NCBI GenBank assembly: GCA_963829705.1
Contig: CAWHJN010000004.1
Coordinates: 124,001 to 188,000 of the forward strand
DNA length: 64,000 nt
DNA from: CAWHJN01 sp963829705
GTDB lineage: Bacteria; Bacteroidota; Rhodothermia; Rhodothermales; BA12
Direction: 5' to 3'
Below the pieces are notes generated by a model. That model ran no database searches. It saw nothing but the letters and a program-made list of their open reading frames with translations, and was not told the origin of the DNA. Below, in pieces: positions 27,160-34,692 of the stretch (position 1 is its first letter; every line of letters begins with the position of its first letter). The translations under genes and the position numbers were made by a program.

Positions 27160-27726
27160 ATGCCGGAGACCGCCAACGTCACGCAACTCCTCCTCGCCTC
27201 GGAGGGCGACCCTCGCCTCGTGCTCGACCGCATCGCGCCGCTCGTCTACGACGAGATGCGGCGCATCGCGCACGCCTACCTCCGCCGCGAGCGCTCCGAC
27301 CACACACTGTCCACGACGGCGCTCGTCCACGAGGCGTACCTCAACCTCGTCGATCAGACGCGGGTACAGTGGCAGAACCGGGCGCACTTCCTGGCCGTCG
27401 CCGCGCAGGCCATGCGGCGCATCCTCATCCAGTACGCCCGCACGAAAGGCGCGCAGAAGCGCGGCGGCGGGTGGAACCGCCTTGACCTGTCGGGCGGGCT
27501 CATCATGGCCCCGGAGCAGAGCGATGCCGTACTGGCGCTCGACGAGGCGTTGCAGCGCCTCGAAAGCTTCGACGAGCGGATGGGGCGCGTGGTCGAGTGC
27601 CGCTTTTTCGGCGGGATGTCGCACGAGGAGGTCGGCGAGGCGCTCGGCATCTCGGCGCGCACGGCCAAGCGCGACTGGCAGATGGCGCGGGCGTGGCTCT
27701 ACCGCGAACTCGGCGCGTCGGACTGA
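27160..27726 (+). CDS. ECF RNA polymerase sigma factor (TIGR02999/SigZ-like group)
   Basis: 188 residues. The sigma-2 region is LVYDEMRRIAHAYLRRER then TTALVHEAYLNLVDQTRVQW and FLAVAAQAMRRILIQYAR, wording typical of the TIGR02999 family. The sigma-4 HTH is VECRFFGGMSHEEVGEALGI then SARTAKRDWQMARAWLYREL. In this family, often found in Planctomycetes, Acidobacteria and Rhodothermota, the gene usually precedes a Ser/Thr kinase or anti-sigma gene. Here none follows: rdgB comes next after 170 bp. The target promoters are unknown. Confidence 0.92.
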   Translation: MPETANVTQLLLASEGDPRLVLDRIAPLVYDEMRRIAHAYLRRERSDHTLSTTALVHEAYLNLVDQTRVQWQNRAHFLAVAAQAMRRILIQYARTKGAQKRGGGWNRLDLSGGLIMAPEQSDAVLALDEALQRLESFDERMGRVVECRFFGGMSHEEVGEALGISARTAKRDWQMARAWLYRELGASD

Positions 27727-27896
27727 GCGGGATTTCGGAAAGGGTAGAGGCCGGTTGCCTCGTCACCGCCTATCCCGAGGCCGTCCACCCTGCCTGCTCT
27801 GAGTTGCTCTGCGGGGAGGAGAGAGGGCGCTTCTGGCTTTCGCGCGCTCGAAAACGTCCGCATCTTCCGAGATCCACAATCCCGCTCCGCCCGCCT

Positions 27897-28481
27897 ATGC
27901 TCTCCCGCCTCGTCCTTGCCACACGCAACCCCGGCAAAGTGCGCGAACTCGCCGCGCGTCTCTCGGGCACCGGCATCGTGCTCGTCTCCGCGCCCGAGGA
28001 CGCGCCGCCGGTAGAAGAAGACGCGCCCACGCTCGCCGGCAACGCGCTCAAGAAGGCGCGGGCACTGCACGCCTTCACCGGCCTGCCCGCACTCGCCGAC
28101 GACACCGGCCTCGAAGTCGACGCGCTCGGTGGGCGGCCGGGCGTGCATTCCGCTCGCTTCGCCGGGACGCAGGCCACCGACGCCGACAACCGCGCGCACC
28201 TCCTCGAAGCGCTGCTGGACGTGGCGCCGAACGAACGCGCGGCGCGCTTCCGCACCGTCCTCGCGCTCGTCACCGATGAAGACGAACACACGTTTGATGG
28301 GGTGTGCGAAGGGCACCTCCTGACCGAAGAGCGCGGCAGCAGCGGCTTCGGCTACGACGCGCTCTTCGTCCCCGACGGGCACGACGCCACGTTCGCCGAG
28401 ATGCCGCTGGCGCTCAAAAACACCATCAGCCACCGCGCCCGCGCCCTCGACGCCTTTGAGAAAGGCCTCGGCCTCCTCTGA
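27897..28481 (+). CDS. rdgB: XTP/dITP pyrophosphatase (RdgB/HAM1)
   Basis: Removes non-canonical purine nucleotides (ITP, XTP, dITP) by hydrolysis to the monophosphate. 194 residues. The ATG at 27897 starts the motif LVLATRNPGKVRELAARLSG. Also present are GNALKKARALHAFTGLPAL, ADDTGLEVDALGGRPGVHSA with RFAGTQATDADN, and GSSGFGYDALFVPDGHDATF, SHRARALDAFEKGL, all family signatures. It starts a two-gene operon with dtd (7 bp gap). Both are nucleotide or translation quality-control enzymes. Confidence 0.96.
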   Translation: MLSRLVLATRNPGKVRELAARLSGTGIVLVSAPEDAPPVEEDAPTLAGNALKKARALHAFTGLPALADDTGLEVDALGGRPGVHSARFAGTQATDADNRAHLLEALLDVAPNERAARFRTVLALVTDEDEHTFDGVCEGHLLTEERGSSGFGYDALFVPDGHDATFAEMPLALKNTISHRARALDAFEKGLGLL

Positions 28482-28488
28482 TAAAATC

Positions 28489-28944
28489 ATGGTTGCACTC
28501 GTTCAGCGCGTCGCACAGGCGCAGGTAGAAATAGACGGTGCCATCGCGGGTGCCATCGGGCGCGGGCTGCTCGTGCTCCTCGGCGTTCACCACACCGATA
28601 CCGACGCCGAAGGGCAGTGGCTGGCGCGCAAGGTGGCGGGCCTCCGCATCTTCGCCGACGACGAGGGACGCATGAACCGGTCGGTAGTGGACGTCGGCGG
28701 TGCGGTGCTCGTGGTGTCGCAGTTCACCCTGTACGGCGACACGAGCCGGGGCAACCGGCCCTCGTTTGTGTCGGCAGCTCCGCCCGAGCAGGCCGAGGCG
28801 CTGTACCGCGCCTTCACGGCGCACCTCGAAACGCACCTGGGGCAGCCCGTGCCCACCGGCATCTTCGGTGCTGACATGCGCGTCGCGCTCGTCAACGACG
28901 GGCCGGTAACGCTGTGGGTCGAGCGGCGAAACGAAGCGGAATGA
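28489..28944 (+). CDS. dtd: D-aminoacyl-tRNA deacylase
   Basis: Hydrolyses D-aminoacyl-tRNA and Gly-tRNA(Ala), protecting translation. 151 residues. The ATG at 28489 begins MVALVQRVAQAQVEIDGAIA; an earlier in-frame start at 28456 would overlap rdgB. The two signature motifs are present: VVSQFTLYGDTSRGNRPSFV (SQxTLYG) and VALVNDGPVTLWVE (Gly-cisPro motif NxGPVT). 7 bp after rdgB, so translationally close and co-transcribed. Confidence 0.96.
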   Translation: MVALVQRVAQAQVEIDGAIAGAIGRGLLVLLGVHHTDTDAEGQWLARKVAGLRIFADDEGRMNRSVVDVGGAVLVVSQFTLYGDTSRGNRPSFVSAAPPEQAEALYRAFTAHLETHLGQPVPTGIFGADMRVALVNDGPVTLWVERRNEAE

Positions 28945-29003
28945 GAGGGCGAGAGGAAAATTTGGCCTTCCGGTCCTGAATTCCGGCAGCGGCTGCGTAG
29001 GGC

Positions 29004-29048
29004 TATAAGACTGGGGGAGTGTGCTCGGAGGCGAGCACTCCCCTCTTT
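29004..29048 (+). promoter_or_regulatory. -10-like box followed by a strong stem-loop between dtd and the STAS-like gene
   Basis: TATAAG at 29004-29009 is followed by GGGGAG (29014-29019) plus TGCTCG (29022-29027) pairing with CGAGCA (29032-29037) and CTCCCC (29038-29043) across a GAGG loop, then TCTTT. It could be the terminator of rdgB-dtd or, if the -10 is real, a hairpin at the very 5' end of the next mRNA, 31 bp before its ATG. Confidence 0.5.
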
Positions 29049-29074
29049 CCCCGCACCCCCTCCTCCCTCGAACT

Positions 29075-29452
29075 ATGTTTAAAGTGGTGGCCGATACAGA
29101 TCGGGCCACCCTGCACGTGCAGCTTGGCGAGCACGTAACGGTGGCAGATCTGAACCAGCAGGCGGCGGCGCTCGAATGCGAAGCGCACCTCGAGGCGCTC
29201 CAAGATGGCGGCGTCGTGCTGGTGAACGCGATGCGGTTGGAGCAGATAGAGATGGAAGCTCAGGGCGTGCTGCTGTTTCTGCTGCAACGCGCCCTGCGGA
29301 TCCCCGGCATCACGGTGGTAGTCACGGCCCCCGAGAGCGCGCGGCGACGGCTGGAGCAGACGCCCGCCCGGCGTTTCCTCTCCAGCGATCAGGTCCGCCT
29401 GTTCAGCCGCCCGAGCGAGGCTTTCCGGTACGCGCAGCAGGCGACCGCCTGA
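29075..29452 (+). CDS. small STAS-like cytoplasmic protein, function unknown
   Basis: 125 residues from the ATG at 29075. No signal peptide or TM segment. Alternating strands and helices (FKVVADTDRATLHVQLGEHV, GVVLVNAMRLEQIEMEAQGV, LLFLLQRALRIPGITVVVTA, LFSRPSEAFRYAQQA) resemble a STAS/anti-sigma-antagonist fold. The conserved phosphorylatable Ser of SpoIIAA-type proteins is not evident: the corresponding loop has Ala-Met. No kinase or sigma partner is adjacent. The fold assignment is an inference from secondary-structure pattern only. Confidence 0.5.
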   Translation: MFKVVADTDRATLHVQLGEHVTVADLNQQAAALECEAHLEALQDGGVVLVNAMRLEQIEMEAQGVLLFLLQRALRIPGITVVVTAPESARRRLEQTPARRFLSSDQVRLFSRPSEAFRYAQQATA

Positions 29453-29592
29453 GACGCGGCAAGGCCCGGCGCGCGGGCATCGGGCGAGGAGTTGGCCACG
29501 CGGAGCAGATTGCAATACGCATCTCCCGTCCAGCGTTTGAGCAACGCGCGGACAGGTGCCGCGTCCTATCTTCGATCAACCCTCAACTGCTC

Positions 29593-31035
29593 ATGCGCGC
29601 GCTCTTCGTCGCCTTCGTCCTCCTCGCCGCTGCCCTGCCGCTCATGGCGCAACAGCCCGCCCCTCCGTCCGTCGTCTCGCCGCCCGAGACGCAGCAGAAC
29701 GTGTCGCTGACGGTCTACAACCAGAACTTCGCCGTCGTGCGCGAAGTGCGGCCCATCGACCTGCAACGCGGCATGAACGTCGTCCGGTTCGAGGGGGTCG
29801 CGGCGGAGATCGACCCGACGAGCCTCGCCATCACGTCGAAGACTGCGCCGGGTACGATCACCGTGCGCGAGCAGAACTACCAGTACGATCTCATCGGTAC
29901 GCAGTCGGTGCTGAACGCTGCCGTGGGCCAGCGCATCCAACTCATCCGGCGACTGGGCGAGAGCGTCGTCGTCGAAACCGGCGTGCTCTTGAGCCAGCCC
30001 GGCCAGGGACGCATCGTGCGGCTAGACGATGGCCGCGTGCTCGTCGATCCGCAGGGCGAGATCGTGTTGCAAGACATGCCCGATGGCCTCGTCTCGCGCC
30101 CGTCGCTGTTGTGGCACCTCGGTACCACACGCGCAGGCACGCACGACGTAGAGGTGTCGTACATGACCGGCGGCGTCGGCTGGAAGGCCAACTACGTGGC
30201 CGTCGTGTCGGAAGACGAGACGACGGTGAACCTGACGGGCTGGGTGACGCTCGACAACCAGAGCGGGGCCACCTACCGTGATGCGCGCCTCCAGCTGATG
30301 GCGGGCGAAGTGCGTCGCGTGCAGCCGCCGCCCCCGCAACCCGTCTATGCCCGCGCGCAGATGATGGAAGAGGTGGCAATGGACAAAGCGTTCGAGGAGG
30401 AGGCGTTTTTCGAGTACCACCTCTACACGCTCGACGGCACGACGACGCTCGCCCACCGCGAAACCAAGCAGATGACGCTGCTTTCCGCCGACGGCGCGAA
30501 GGTCACACGCCGCCTCGTCTTCGACGAGCAGGCCCCCTGGTCGATCTATCAGCGGCGGCGTCCGGGCAGCGGCGGGGCCACGAACGAGGTCAGCGCCGCC
30601 ATCGTGCTCGAACTCGAAAATACCGAGGCCAACAACATGGGGATGCCGCTGCCCGCGGGCGTCGTGCGCGTCTACAAGGCCGACAAAACGGGCAACCTTC
30701 AATTTCTCGGCGAAGACCAGATCGGCCACACGCCGCGCAACGAGCACGTCCGCCTCTACATCGGCGACGCCTTCGACGTCGTTGGCACGCGGCGCGTGGT
30801 GTCGGAAAAGCGCCTCGCCGACAACCTCCGCGAGCAGACCATCGAGGTCGAGGTGCGCAACCGCAAGCAAACCGCCGCCGACATCTCCGTCGTCGAGCAT
30901 CTCTACGGCGACTGGACGATCACGCAGAACAGCCACGACTTCGTCAAGCTCGACGCCCGCACGCTCGAATTCCCGCTCCGCCTCGGGGCCGACGAAACCG
31001 TGACGGTGCGCTACACAGCACGCATCCAGTATTAG
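29593..31035 (+). CDS. exported DUF4139 domain protein
   Basis: 480 residues from the ATG at 29593 with signal MRALFVAFVLLAAALPLMAQ; the frame is open far upstream but without homology. Pattern of the DUF4139 family: SLTVYNQNFAVVREVRPIDL near the N terminus, VSYMTGGVGWKANYVAVVSE in the middle, VTLDNQSGATYRDARLQLMAGE, and the C-terminal VEVRNRKQTAADISVVEHLY with LGADETVTVRYTARIQY. These are periplasmic, beta-rich proteins of unknown function. It is monocistronic as far as can be seen, with repeat-rich DNA downstream. Confidence 0.88.
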   Translation: MRALFVAFVLLAAALPLMAQQPAPPSVVSPPETQQNVSLTVYNQNFAVVREVRPIDLQRGMNVVRFEGVAAEIDPTSLAITSKTAPGTITVREQNYQYDLIGTQSVLNAAVGQRIQLIRRLGESVVVETGVLLSQPGQGRIVRLDDGRVLVDPQGEIVLQDMPDGLVSRPSLLWHLGTTRAGTHDVEVSYMTGGVGWKANYVAVVSEDETTVNLTGWVTLDNQSGATYRDARLQLMAGEVRRVQPPPPQPVYARAQMMEEVAMDKAFEEEAFFEYHLYTLDGTTTLAHRETKQMTLLSADGAKVTRRLVFDEQAPWSIYQRRRPGSGGATNEVSAAIVLELENTEANNMGMPLPAGVVRVYKADKTGNLQFLGEDQIGHTPRNEHVRLYIGDAFDVVGTRRVVSEKRLADNLREQTIEVEVRNRKQTAADISVVEHLYGDWTITQNSHDFVKLDARTLEFPLRLGADETVTVRYTARIQY

Positions 31036-31043
31036 GTGAAAGG

Positions 31044-31057
31044 GGAAACGCGGAAGT
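31044..31057 (-). repeat. inverted copy of the TTCCG-rich element core
   Basis: Read on the minus strand this is ACTTCCGCGTTTCC, the same 14 bases as at 16002-16015 and 59866-59879, here 9 bp after the DUF4139 stop. Occurrence in both orientations argues for a repeat family rather than a ribosome-related leader. Confidence 0.55.
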
Positions 31058-31112
31058 CGGAGTGCAGAACTGGGAGGAGCAGGGCGGCGGACCGTTTCGT
31101 GATTTGTGATTC

Positions 31113-31140
31113 GTAGGGACGTGCCGCGGCGCTTCCCTAC
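31113..31140. repeat. 28 bp REP-like palindrome, copy 1
   Basis: An imperfect palindrome centred on CCGCGG, starting GTAGGGACGTG and ending CTTCCCTAC, with two mismatched pairs. It lies 55 bp upstream of the NamZ-like gene. Copies 2 and 3 are at 32475-32502 and 34523-34551. Confidence 0.65.
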
Positions 31141-31195
31141 CATGTCGTCATCCTTCCACGTTCCGAGATCCAGCTTCGGAAATCCAAAATTCCTC

Positions 31196-32464
31196 ATGCA
31201 CATCCCCTTTTTCCTGCTCGTCACCCTCGCGCTCGCCGCGTGCCACGTGGACATCCAGATGGACGATGAGGCGGCGGCGGTGGACAGCGTCGGTGTGCAA
31301 ACGGGCGCGCAGCAGCTTGCGGCAGAGGCATTCGCGCCATGGCAGCAGCAGCGCGTCGGCCTCATCGTCAACCACACGGCCCTCGTCGGCGACAAGCACC
31401 TCGTCGATCTCGCCCACGAGGCGCCGGGCGTCACCGTCGCAGCCATCTTCGCACCCGAGCACGGCTGGCGCGGCGAGGCCGACGCGGGCGCGAAGGTCGA
31501 GGACGACCGCGACCCCACGACGGGCGCACCGGTCTATTCGATCTACGGCAAGGTGCGCGCCCCCACACCCGAGATGCTGGAGAACGTCGATCTGCTCGTG
31601 TTCGACATCCAGGACGTCGGCGCGCGGTTTTACACCTACATCTCCACGATGGGCCTGTCGATGCAGGCCGCTGCGAAGGCCAACATCCCGTTCGTCGTGC
31701 TCGACCGGCCCAACCCGCTCGGCGGCGAGTACGTGTCGGGCTTCGTGCTGGAGCCGGAGCACGAGTCGTTCGTGGGGCAGTACCCCATCCCCATCGCCCA
31801 CGGGCTGACGGTGGGCGAACTGGCGAAGATGATCAAGGGCGAGAAGATGCTCGACGGGCTGGAAAATCTCGACCTGCGCGTCGTCGAGATGACCGGCTAC
31901 ACGCGGGCGATGACGTGGGAGGAAACCGGCCTCGCGTTTACGCCGCCGAGCCCCAACATGCCCGACATTGAAACGGCACGGCTGTATCCGGGGATGTGTT
32001 TGTTCGAGGGCTACTCGGCCAGCGAGGGGCGCGGCACGCGCAGCCCGTTCAAGATGGTCGGCGCGCCGTGGGCCGACGGCGAGGCGCTGGCGGCGTCGCT
32101 GAACGCGCAGAACCTGCCGGGCATCGCGTTCGAAGCCGCCGCCTTTACGCCCGTTTCCATCGAGGGGATGTCGAGCAGTCCCAAGCTCCAGGACACCGCG
32201 CTCGAAGGCGTCCGCGCCGCCGTTACCGACCCGCGGGCGCTGCACCCCGTCGAGGCGGGTGTCTACGCCACGCACGCTTTTCTCCAGCAAGCCCCGGACA
32301 AACAGGCGTTTTTCGCCCGCCCGGACTTCGTTGCCAAGCTCGCAGGCACCGACCGTTTTCAGCAGATGCTGCTCGACGGCGCGACGCCCGAGGACGTGAT
32401 CGCCGCGTGGCAGCCGGAGGTCGAGGCGTTCAAGGCGCAACGGATGCCGTATCTGCTGTATTGA
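31196..32464 (+). CDS. NamZ-like exo-beta-N-acetylmuramidase (DUF1343), lipoprotein
   Basis: 422 residues from the ATG at 31196 with a lipoprotein signal (FFLLVTLALAACHVD). DUF1343 members such as NamZ of Bacillus and Tannerella release terminal MurNAc from peptidoglycan fragments for recycling. Family stretches are RVGLIVNHTALVGDKHLVDL, IFAPEHGWRGEADAGAKVED, DLLVFDIQDVGARFYTYIST, VVLDRPNPLGGEYVSGFVLE and GYSASEGRGTRSPFKMVGAP. Its location would be the inner leaflet of the outer membrane or the periplasm. No other recycling genes (MurQ, NagZ, MurP) are next to it. REP-like palindromes flank it on both sides, the downstream one 10 bp after the stop. Confidence 0.88.
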   Translation: MHIPFFLLVTLALAACHVDIQMDDEAAAVDSVGVQTGAQQLAAEAFAPWQQQRVGLIVNHTALVGDKHLVDLAHEAPGVTVAAIFAPEHGWRGEADAGAKVEDDRDPTTGAPVYSIYGKVRAPTPEMLENVDLLVFDIQDVGARFYTYISTMGLSMQAAAKANIPFVVLDRPNPLGGEYVSGFVLEPEHESFVGQYPIPIAHGLTVGELAKMIKGEKMLDGLENLDLRVVEMTGYTRAMTWEETGLAFTPPSPNMPDIETARLYPGMCLFEGYSASEGRGTRSPFKMVGAPWADGEALAASLNAQNLPGIAFEAAAFTPVSIEGMSSSPKLQDTALEGVRAAVTDPRALHPVEAGVYATHAFLQQAPDKQAFFARPDFVAKLAGTDRFQQMLLDGATPEDVIAAWQPEVEAFKAQRMPYLLY

Positions 32465-32474
32465 TGGGGGCGGC

Positions 32475-32502
32475 GTAGAGACGCGCCGCGGCACGTCCCG
32501 AC
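32475..32502. repeat. 28 bp REP-like palindrome, copy 2
   Basis: Same layout as 31113-31140 (GTAGAGACGCG ... CACGTCCCGAC around CCGCGG), beginning 10 bp after the NamZ-like stop codon. It could act as a transcript end or processing site. Confidence 0.65.
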
Positions 32503-32825
32503 TGGCAGGCCGGTCCGGCACGTTGATGGCGCGCACTCGGCGGCTGCGGGATGCAAGGCGCAGGCGCGCACCAGATGGGCCACGCTCTCGAGGCGCTGCG
32601 GGAAAAGCTGCGGGCGTTTGCACAGGAGCCTGCCCGGAGCGCGACGGACGCGGGACGTTCAGCGCAACGCGCGTGCGTCAACGGCTCGTTGTGCGCGTGG
32701 AAAGCGGCCGCACACGCGGAGATCGTCGGTTGAGACATGGAGGCCCCTGTCAATCGCACAAAGATGTGATGTGCAGCGGTTGAGGGCTCGTTAACGTCGG
32801 GCGACCTCACTCTCCTCACGCGATC
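32503..32825. other. 323 bp intergenic region
   Basis: It lies between REP copy 2 and the secreted-protein gene of module B. Short frames here give Ala/Arg-rich products without family resemblance. No clear promoter box or terminator was identified. Confidence 0.35.
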
Positions 32826-34295
32826 ATGAAACCTCGTTTCCTCGCGCTCCTGCTGGCGCTCATCGTGCTGGCACCGCGCGCCTACGCACAGCCCGGCACC
32901 TCGCTTGGCGTATTTGCCTCCGTCAACAGTCCAGTCTCCATCCGCCCGCTGTCCGATGGCACCTACCTCGTACCCAGCTACTTTGGCGGATACGTGGAGC
33001 GGCTCTCGGTAGATGGCACGTCTCTCGGCATCTTTGCCTCCGGCATTTACAAGCCCAACGACGTCATCCAACTCCCCAACGGGAACGTCTGGGTCGCCGA
33101 ATGGGCTGACATGGGTGGAGCTATTCGAGTCTACCAGGAAGACGGTACGTACCTGGGCTACCTGCCGTCAAGTCCCGCAGGCCCCGCCAACCTTCGGCAA
33201 CTCGCGGACGGGTCTATCATGGTGTCTGTGTTCAGCTGGACGAATGGAAGTCTTTACCGCTTTGCAAGTGACGGGACGTACCTGGGTGTGTTTGCCACTG
33301 GCTTTGTGGGCGGCCCCTACGGCATTGTAGAGCTTCCCGATGGTTCCCTCGTCGTCACCGAGGGGTACAGTCACCTCGTGAAGCACTTTGCTTCCGACGG
33401 CACGTATCTGGGCCTGTGGGGCGCGGGGCACAATCTCCCTGTTGATGCGGTGCTGCTGCCAGACAACACCGTTCTCATTGTGAATTACGGGGGTGGTAGC
33501 GTCACACGTTTCACCACAGATGGCACCCCGCTGGGTACATTTGCCACTGGTTTGGCTGTGCCCTACAGCGTCGGTATGCTGCCGGACGGTACCCTGCTAT
33601 ATGTGGACTACGGCGGCAACGCTATCCTGCGCGTGGAAGGCGTGGGGCCGCCGGCGAACGCCTGCACGGACCCGGCGACGGCCCCCTCGTACGCGGGGGG
33701 CTACGTGCTCAACAGCGCCCAGAGCCGCGCCTTCGTCAGGGTCGAGGTGCCCCAGGGCGGCGCCACGTTCGCGTTCTACAACACGTCGAACCTCGTCGTG
33801 GGTGACCCCGAAGCCGACACCGAGAGCGGCACGCCGCTGCCCGGCCTCACCCGCTCCGGCAACACGTTCGCCTTCGCTGCCGCCTTAGAGCCCACTGAGG
33901 CCTATTTCCCCGTCTCGACGGCAGGGGCAGGGTCGCACGTGGCGTTTTTCCTTAAAGTCACCGACACCTGCGGGCGCACCGTGGACGTCGATCCGGACTT
34001 CGAGGTGATGGGCCTGGCAGATGACGCGCTCACCGGCTTCGCGCTCGCCGCAGCGCAGCCCAACCCGGTCGCAGCGCAGGCGACGATCCATTTCTCACTC
34101 GACGAGGCGGGCCCGGCGCGGCTCGTCATCTACGACGTGCTGGGGCGCGAGGTGGCGCAGTTGGTGGAGGCGTCGCTGGAGGTGGGCGCGCAGGCAGCAC
34201 GCTTCGACGCCACGCGCCTTCCGGCGGGCCTCTACGTGTACCGTCTGGAAGCCGGTGGCCGCTCGCTCAGCGGCACGCTCACCGTGGCCCACTAA
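32826..34295 (+). CDS. secreted NHL-like propeller and sorting-domain protein (module B, large protein)
   Basis: 489 residues. Signal MKPRFLALLLALIVLAPRAYA. Residues 24-275 are six to seven NHL/SMP-30-like blades built on DGTYLGxFA ... LPDGxLLVxxY repeats (ASDGTYLGVFATGFVGGPYG, LPDNTVLIVNYGGGSVTRF). Residues 279-402 hold the module shared with the protein at 22019 (APSYAGGYVLNSAQSRAFVR, TFAFYNTSNLVVGDPE, VTDTCGRTVDVDPDFEV). The last 85 residues are a type IX-like sorting domain (LAAAQPNPVAAQATIHFSL, VIYDVLGREVAQLVEA, GLYVYRLEAGGRSLSG). So different N-terminal domains sit on the same C-terminal cassette. The micropeptide gene B follows after 19 bp, which suggests co-transcription. Confidence 0.85.
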   Translation: MKPRFLALLLALIVLAPRAYAQPGTSLGVFASVNSPVSIRPLSDGTYLVPSYFGGYVERLSVDGTSLGIFASGIYKPNDVIQLPNGNVWVAEWADMGGAIRVYQEDGTYLGYLPSSPAGPANLRQLADGSIMVSVFSWTNGSLYRFASDGTYLGVFATGFVGGPYGIVELPDGSLVVTEGYSHLVKHFASDGTYLGLWGAGHNLPVDAVLLPDNTVLIVNYGGGSVTRFTTDGTPLGTFATGLAVPYSVGMLPDGTLLYVDYGGNAILRVEGVGPPANACTDPATAPSYAGGYVLNSAQSRAFVRVEVPQGGATFAFYNTSNLVVGDPEADTESGTPLPGLTRSGNTFAFAAALEPTEAYFPVSTAGAGSHVAFFLKVTDTCGRTVDVDPDFEVMGLADDALTGFALAAAQPNPVAAQATIHFSLDEAGPARLVIYDVLGREVAQLVEASLEVGAQAARFDATRLPAGLYVYRLEAGGRSLSGTLTVAH

Positions 34296-34314
34296 CGCTT
34301 TGACCTCTACGACC

Positions 34315-34434
34315 ATGGATATCCAACAGAAATCGGAGACGAAGAAGCCCTTCGAGGCTCCCGTGCTACGGCGAGAAGACAGACTATTCGTCGTCACGGC
34401 GGGCTCCTTCGACCTCGTCATCCCCAACGCCTGA
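34315..34434 (+). CDS. 39-residue lasso-leader-like micropeptide (module B)
   Basis: Encodes MDIQQKSETKKPFEAPVLRR followed by EDRLFVVTAGSFDLVIPNA. Seventeen of the 31 aligned C-terminal positions are identical to the peptide at 23945, including KK, P.LRRE, VTAGSFDL and IP. Lasso-leader spacing is kept (Phe1, Pro4, Leu6, Asp10 in place of Gly, Thr16, then Ala-Gly). The predicted core GSFDLVIPNA again lacks Asp/Glu at positions 7-9. It starts 19 bp after the stop of its secreted partner. The coding status rests on conservation of sequence and position between the two modules. The function is unknown. Confidence 0.7.
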   Translation: MDIQQKSETKKPFEAPVLRREDRLFVVTAGSFDLVIPNA

Positions 34435-34522
34435 GCCTGCAGGCCACGGCATCGCCAGCAGCGCCGGATCTTCCGCGAGGAGGGTTCGGCGCGTGCGTTC
34501 TTGCGAGGACTCATCGAGTGGT

Positions 34523-34551
34523 GCAGGGACGTGCCGCAGAACGCCCCCTAC
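34523..34551. repeat. REP-like palindrome, copy 3 (degenerate)
   Basis: GCAGGGACGTGCCGC ... CCCCCTAC resembles copies 1 and 2 but has lost several pairings in its right arm. It lies between micropeptide B and the lysine aminotransferase-like gene. Confidence 0.45.
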
Positions 34552-34692
34552 TGTGCAGGCGGCGTGAATTTCTGAGGGCCCCGGCGTTTAAACCCCTCTA
34601 AACGCGACGGCTCCCCGGCCTTCTACGCTCCCGGAGGCCCCCTCCGTATCTTGGCGGAAACGCTTTTCTCACGCCCTCCGACGTTCTTCTCC

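Noticed and set aside
23945..34434. A bona fide lasso peptide cluster
   Set aside because: No leader peptidase, RRE protein or asparagine-synthetase-like cyclase is in the window, and the cores lack an acidic residue at positions 7-9.
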